Positions 62,048-64,000 of a DNA stretch of 64,000 nt are shown piece after piece. The DNA is from JAWKIW01 sp046331175. GTDB taxonomy: Bacteria; Actinomycetota; Acidimicrobiia; Acidimicrobiales; Acidimicrobilacustridaceae. How positions within the stretch are numbered: the stretch's first letter is position 1; each line of letters opens with the position of its first letter. Where the stretch lies: contig JAXLRI010000016.1 of assembly GCA_046331175.1 (NCBI GenBank), forward strand, positions 62,001 to 126,000, read 5' to 3'. The notes beneath the pieces are model-generated. The model did not search any database and had not been told where the DNA came from. It was given only the letters and a program-made list of their open reading frames with translations. Made by a program: the position numbers and the translations under genes.

Positions 62048-63100
62048 ATGACCTGGCGCGTGATCCAGTGGGGGACGGGCAACGTCGGGCGCAACGCCAT
62101 CGAGGGGGTCCTGGCCCACCCCGACCTCGAGCTGGTGGGCGTCCTCGTCTACGACCCGAACAAGGCCGGCCTCGACGCCGGCGAGCTGTGCGGCATCGAC
62201 CCGATCGGCGTGGTGGCCACCGACGACGTCGACGCGGTGCTGGCGCTCGACGCCGACGCCGTGGTCTACGCCCCGATGCTGCCGAACCCCGACGAGGTGC
62301 TGCGCATCGTCGCCGCCGGCAAGAACGTGGTGACCCCCACGGGCTGGTTCTACCCGGGCTCCCGCGACGTGGCCGCGCTGGAGGCGGCCTGTCGCCAGGC
62401 CGGCGTGACCCTGCACGGCACGGGCATCAACCCCGGGGGGATCACCGAGCAGCTGCCGGTGGTGCTGTCGGGCCTGTGCCGCGACATCCGCCACGTGCGG
62501 GCCGAGGAGTTCTCCGACATCCGCACCTACCAGGCCGAGTTCGTGGTGCGCGAGATCATGTTGTTCGGCAAGCCGCCCGCCGAGGCGGCGAACAGCCCGA
62601 TGCTCGGCATCCTCGGCGACGGCTTCGGCCAGTCGATCGACCTGGTGGCCGACGCGCTGGGGTGGACGCTCGACGACGAGAAGCCGGCCACCATCGAGAC
62701 GGCCGTCGCCACCGCCGACATCGACACGCCGGTGGGCGTCATCGAGGCGGGCACCGTCGCCGCCCAGCGCATGACGTGGCAGGGGACGGTCGGCGGCGTG
62801 CCGGTGATGACCGTGCGGGTCAACTGGCTGATGGGCACCGACCACCTCGACCCGGCCTGGGACTTCGGGCCCGAGGGCGAACGGTTCGAGATCGCCTTCG
62901 ACGCCGACCCGCCGCTCGTCACCACCTTCCACGGCATGCACCCGCCGTCGCTCGACCACGACCTCGACCGCAACCCCGGCATCATCGCCACCGCCATGCA
63001 CTGCGTGAACGCCATCCCCTACGTGGTGGCCGCCGAGCCCGGCATCCGCACCTACCTCGACCTGCCGATGATGCCCGGCCGCGGCGTCACCCCCGCCTGA
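62048..63100 (+). CDS. Dihydrodipicolinate-reductase-like NAD(P)-binding dehydrogenase
   Basis: A 350-aa enzyme with the Rossmann start VIQWGTGNVGRNAIEGVLAH and a DapB-like domain. Segments such as YDPNKAGLDAGELCGIDPIG and LHGTGINPGGITEQLPVVLS recall 2,4-diaminopentanoate-dehydrogenase-like proteins. It is longer than true DapB (about 250-270 aa) and lacks its lysine-biosynthesis context, so the name gives only the family. Substrate unknown. Confidence 0.82.
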   Translation: MTWRVIQWGTGNVGRNAIEGVLAHPDLELVGVLVYDPNKAGLDAGELCGIDPIGVVATDDVDAVLALDADAVVYAPMLPNPDEVLRIVAAGKNVVTPTGWFYPGSRDVAALEAACRQAGVTLHGTGINPGGITEQLPVVLSGLCRDIRHVRAEEFSDIRTYQAEFVVREIMLFGKPPAEAANSPMLGILGDGFGQSIDLVADALGWTLDDEKPATIETAVATADIDTPVGVIEAGTVAAQRMTWQGTVGGVPVMTVRVNWLMGTDHLDPAWDFGPEGERFEIAFDADPPLVTTFHGMHPPSLDHDLDRNPGIIATAMHCVNAIPYVVAAEPGIRTYLDLPMMPGRGVTPA

Positions 63101-63127
63101 CGCCCGCGCACGCCCGAGCCCCCGCCT

Positions 63128-63184
63128 CCCCGAACTTCCCGCGATGCTGTGGCTTGGTGCCTCACAATCGCGGGAAGCTCGGGG
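63128..63184. repeat. 18-bp inverted repeat before the hypothetical gene
   Basis: Arms CCCCGAACTTCCCGCGAT (63128-63145) and 63167-63184 match at 17 of 18 positions around a 21-nt loop whose TGTG/CACA can extend the stem. It shares the CCCGAACTT outer end with the repeat at 56263-56317 and is again followed by a G-rich stretch. Confidence 0.85.
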
Positions 63185-63224
63185 TGGGGTGGGGGAGCTC
63201 GGGGCGGGCGGGGGGACGGGGTCG

Positions 63225-63230
63225 TAGGCT
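63225..63230 (+). promoter_or_regulatory. Leaderless -10 element for the following hypothetical gene
   Basis: TAGGCT, 6 nt before ATG 63237. Confidence 0.55.
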
Positions 63231-63236
63231 CGGGCG

Positions 63237-63701
63237 ATGGCGAGCGACGACGGGACCCCGGTGGCCTTCGACGACCCGGAGCCCATCCGGCAGGGGCTGG
63301 TGCGCCTGCGCGACGGCTGGGGCGAGGAGGTCCTCCAACTGCGGCCGGCCACCCCCGTGCTCGTGGAGAAGAAGGGCCTGTTCGGCAAGGTCAAGCAGGT
63401 CGAGGCCGAGATCACCGTGCAGGTGGTCTGGTACGGCACGCCCGAGGGCGAGGGCGGCTTCGTCATCGGCTTCCACCACCCGCCCGGGCCGCCGCTGAGC
63501 CAGCGCGTCGTGCCGTTCCCCGAGAACGCCAAGCTGCTCGGGGAGGGTGACGAGTACGCCAGCGTCGAGCTGCCCGACGAGCTGTCGCCGGCCGCCGCGG
63601 CCCAGGTGGTCGCCTACCTGGCCGGCGTGTTCCTGGCCGCCTACGGCCAGACCGGCATGCTCATGGACTCCCTCGACGCCCCCGGCAGCGTCGGCGACTG
63701 A
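63237..63701 (+). CDS. Hypothetical protein (154 aa)
   Basis: A 154-aa soluble protein without a signal or membrane helix. It has a beta-rich N-terminal two-thirds (QLRPATPVLVEKKGLFGKVK; VVWYGTPEGEGGFVIGFHHP) and an Ala-rich C-terminal helix (AAAAQVVAYLAGVFLAAYGQ). No family is recognised. Leaderless promoter and good codon structure support that it is real. It converges with the next gene with a 3-bp gap. Confidence 0.75.
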   Translation: MASDDGTPVAFDDPEPIRQGLVRLRDGWGEEVLQLRPATPVLVEKKGLFGKVKQVEAEITVQVVWYGTPEGEGGFVIGFHHPPGPPLSQRVVPFPENAKLLGEGDEYASVELPDELSPAAAAQVVAYLAGVFLAAYGQTGMLMDSLDAPGSVGD

Positions 63702-63704
63702 GCG

Positions 63705-64000
63705 TCAGCCGCGGGAGCGGCGGCGGCGGACGGGGGTGCCGGTGGCGACGACCGTGGCCTCGGTGGCGCCGTCGAGGTCGAAGACCCAGCGCACGCCCTC
63801 GCGGCGGATGCGCACGAGGCGGGCGCCGGGCACGGCCCGGTCGGTGATGGTGACCGGCGTGAGGCCCTGGGCCTTGGCCTTCTCGGCGATGCGGGCGATG
63901 AACCCCACGTGGCCGTCGCAGGCCCCGGCGGGCGCGAACACGATGCGGCGGTGGCGGATGTCTTCGTCGAGGCGCTCGCGCTCGGGCTCGGACAGGGCCC
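63705..64000 (-). CDS. Hypothetical protein, C-terminal part
   Basis: The frame has no stop up to the window edge, so only the last 97 codons are seen. The sequence reads ERLDEDIRHRRIVFAPAGAC and DGHVGFIARIAEKAKAQGLT, with a basic C-terminus RRRRSRG. A GTG at 63941 is internal rather than the true start. No family recognised. Confidence 0.65.
   Translation of the reverse strand, partial: ALSEPERERLDEDIRHRRIVFAPAGACDGHVGFIARIAEKAKAQGLTPVTITDRAVPGARLVRIRREGVRWVFDLDGATEATVVATGTPVRRRRSRG

Overview
The window is the chromosomal origin region of a very high-GC actinobacterium. The gene order cca, secreted protein, Ser/Thr kinase, sigM-type sigma factor, anti-sigma, trxB, trxA, cwlM, parB, parA, rsmG, jag, yidC, yidD, rnpA, rpmH, dnaA, dnaN, recF, DUF721, gyrB, gyrA, DUF3566, tRNA-Ile is the order known around oriC in Mycobacterium and Streptomyces. 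F420-dependent, mycothiol-type and MurJ/CwlM-type genes fit the same phylum. The extreme GC, a FliA/WhiG-type sigma factor and the carotenoid genes suggest a deep-branching member such as an Acidimicrobiia (inference; only a 16S or marker-gene search would settle it).

Layout. 1-10.4 kb: tRNA CCA-adding enzyme, histone-deacetylase-like hydrolase, GNAT acetyltransferase, a large secreted anchored protein, DegV lipid-binding protein, a transmembrane Ser/Thr kinase with an extracellular discoidin-like domain, an ECF sigma factor with its membrane anti-sigma factor, and a small membrane protein. MurJ, normally beside the kinase here, is absent. 10.5-13 kb: thioredoxin system and a CwlM-like regulator. 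13-19 kb, minus strand: ParAB partition genes with two parS sites, RsmG, and the Jag-YidC-YidD-RnpA-RpmH membrane-insertion/RNase P block. 19.2-28.4 kb, plus strand: the replication block, with a probable oriC between dnaA and dnaN. 28.4-36.9 kb: TadE/G-like protein, DUF3566, tRNA-Ile, a saccharopine-dehydrogenase-like protein, a FliA/WhiG-type sigma factor, a CopC-CopD copper protein and HisN. 36.9-55 kb: a mixed accessory stretch (P450, alcohol and aldehyde dehydrogenases, carotenoid oxygenase, DUF2252, DUF4436, DUF4349, Pcm, a lone AAA ATPase, aldo/keto reductase). 55-61 kb: a full C40 carotenoid set: type II IPP isomerase, then crtE-crtI-crtB on the minus strand divergent from a two-subunit lycopene cyclase on the plus strand. 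61-64 kb: small redox and hypothetical genes.

How the parts work together. The isoprenoid genes run from IPP/DMAPP isomerisation through GGPP, phytoene and lycopene to a cyclised carotenoid; their divergent promoters overlap one 10-bp palindrome. The left arm couples envelope growth control (kinase, CwlM, SigM) to redox and chromosome partition. Many genes have a TANNNT-like -10 element 6-7 nt before the start codon, so leaderless mRNAs appear common; this also fixes several start codons.

No insertion sequence, prophage, CRISPR array or recognisable defence locus was seen. The most interesting unexplained items are regulatory or structural: the crt palindrome, paired intergenic inverted repeats sharing CCCGAACTT ends, DnaA-box-like clusters outside oriC, a tandem 53-bp duplication before parA, and the kinase locus without MurJ.
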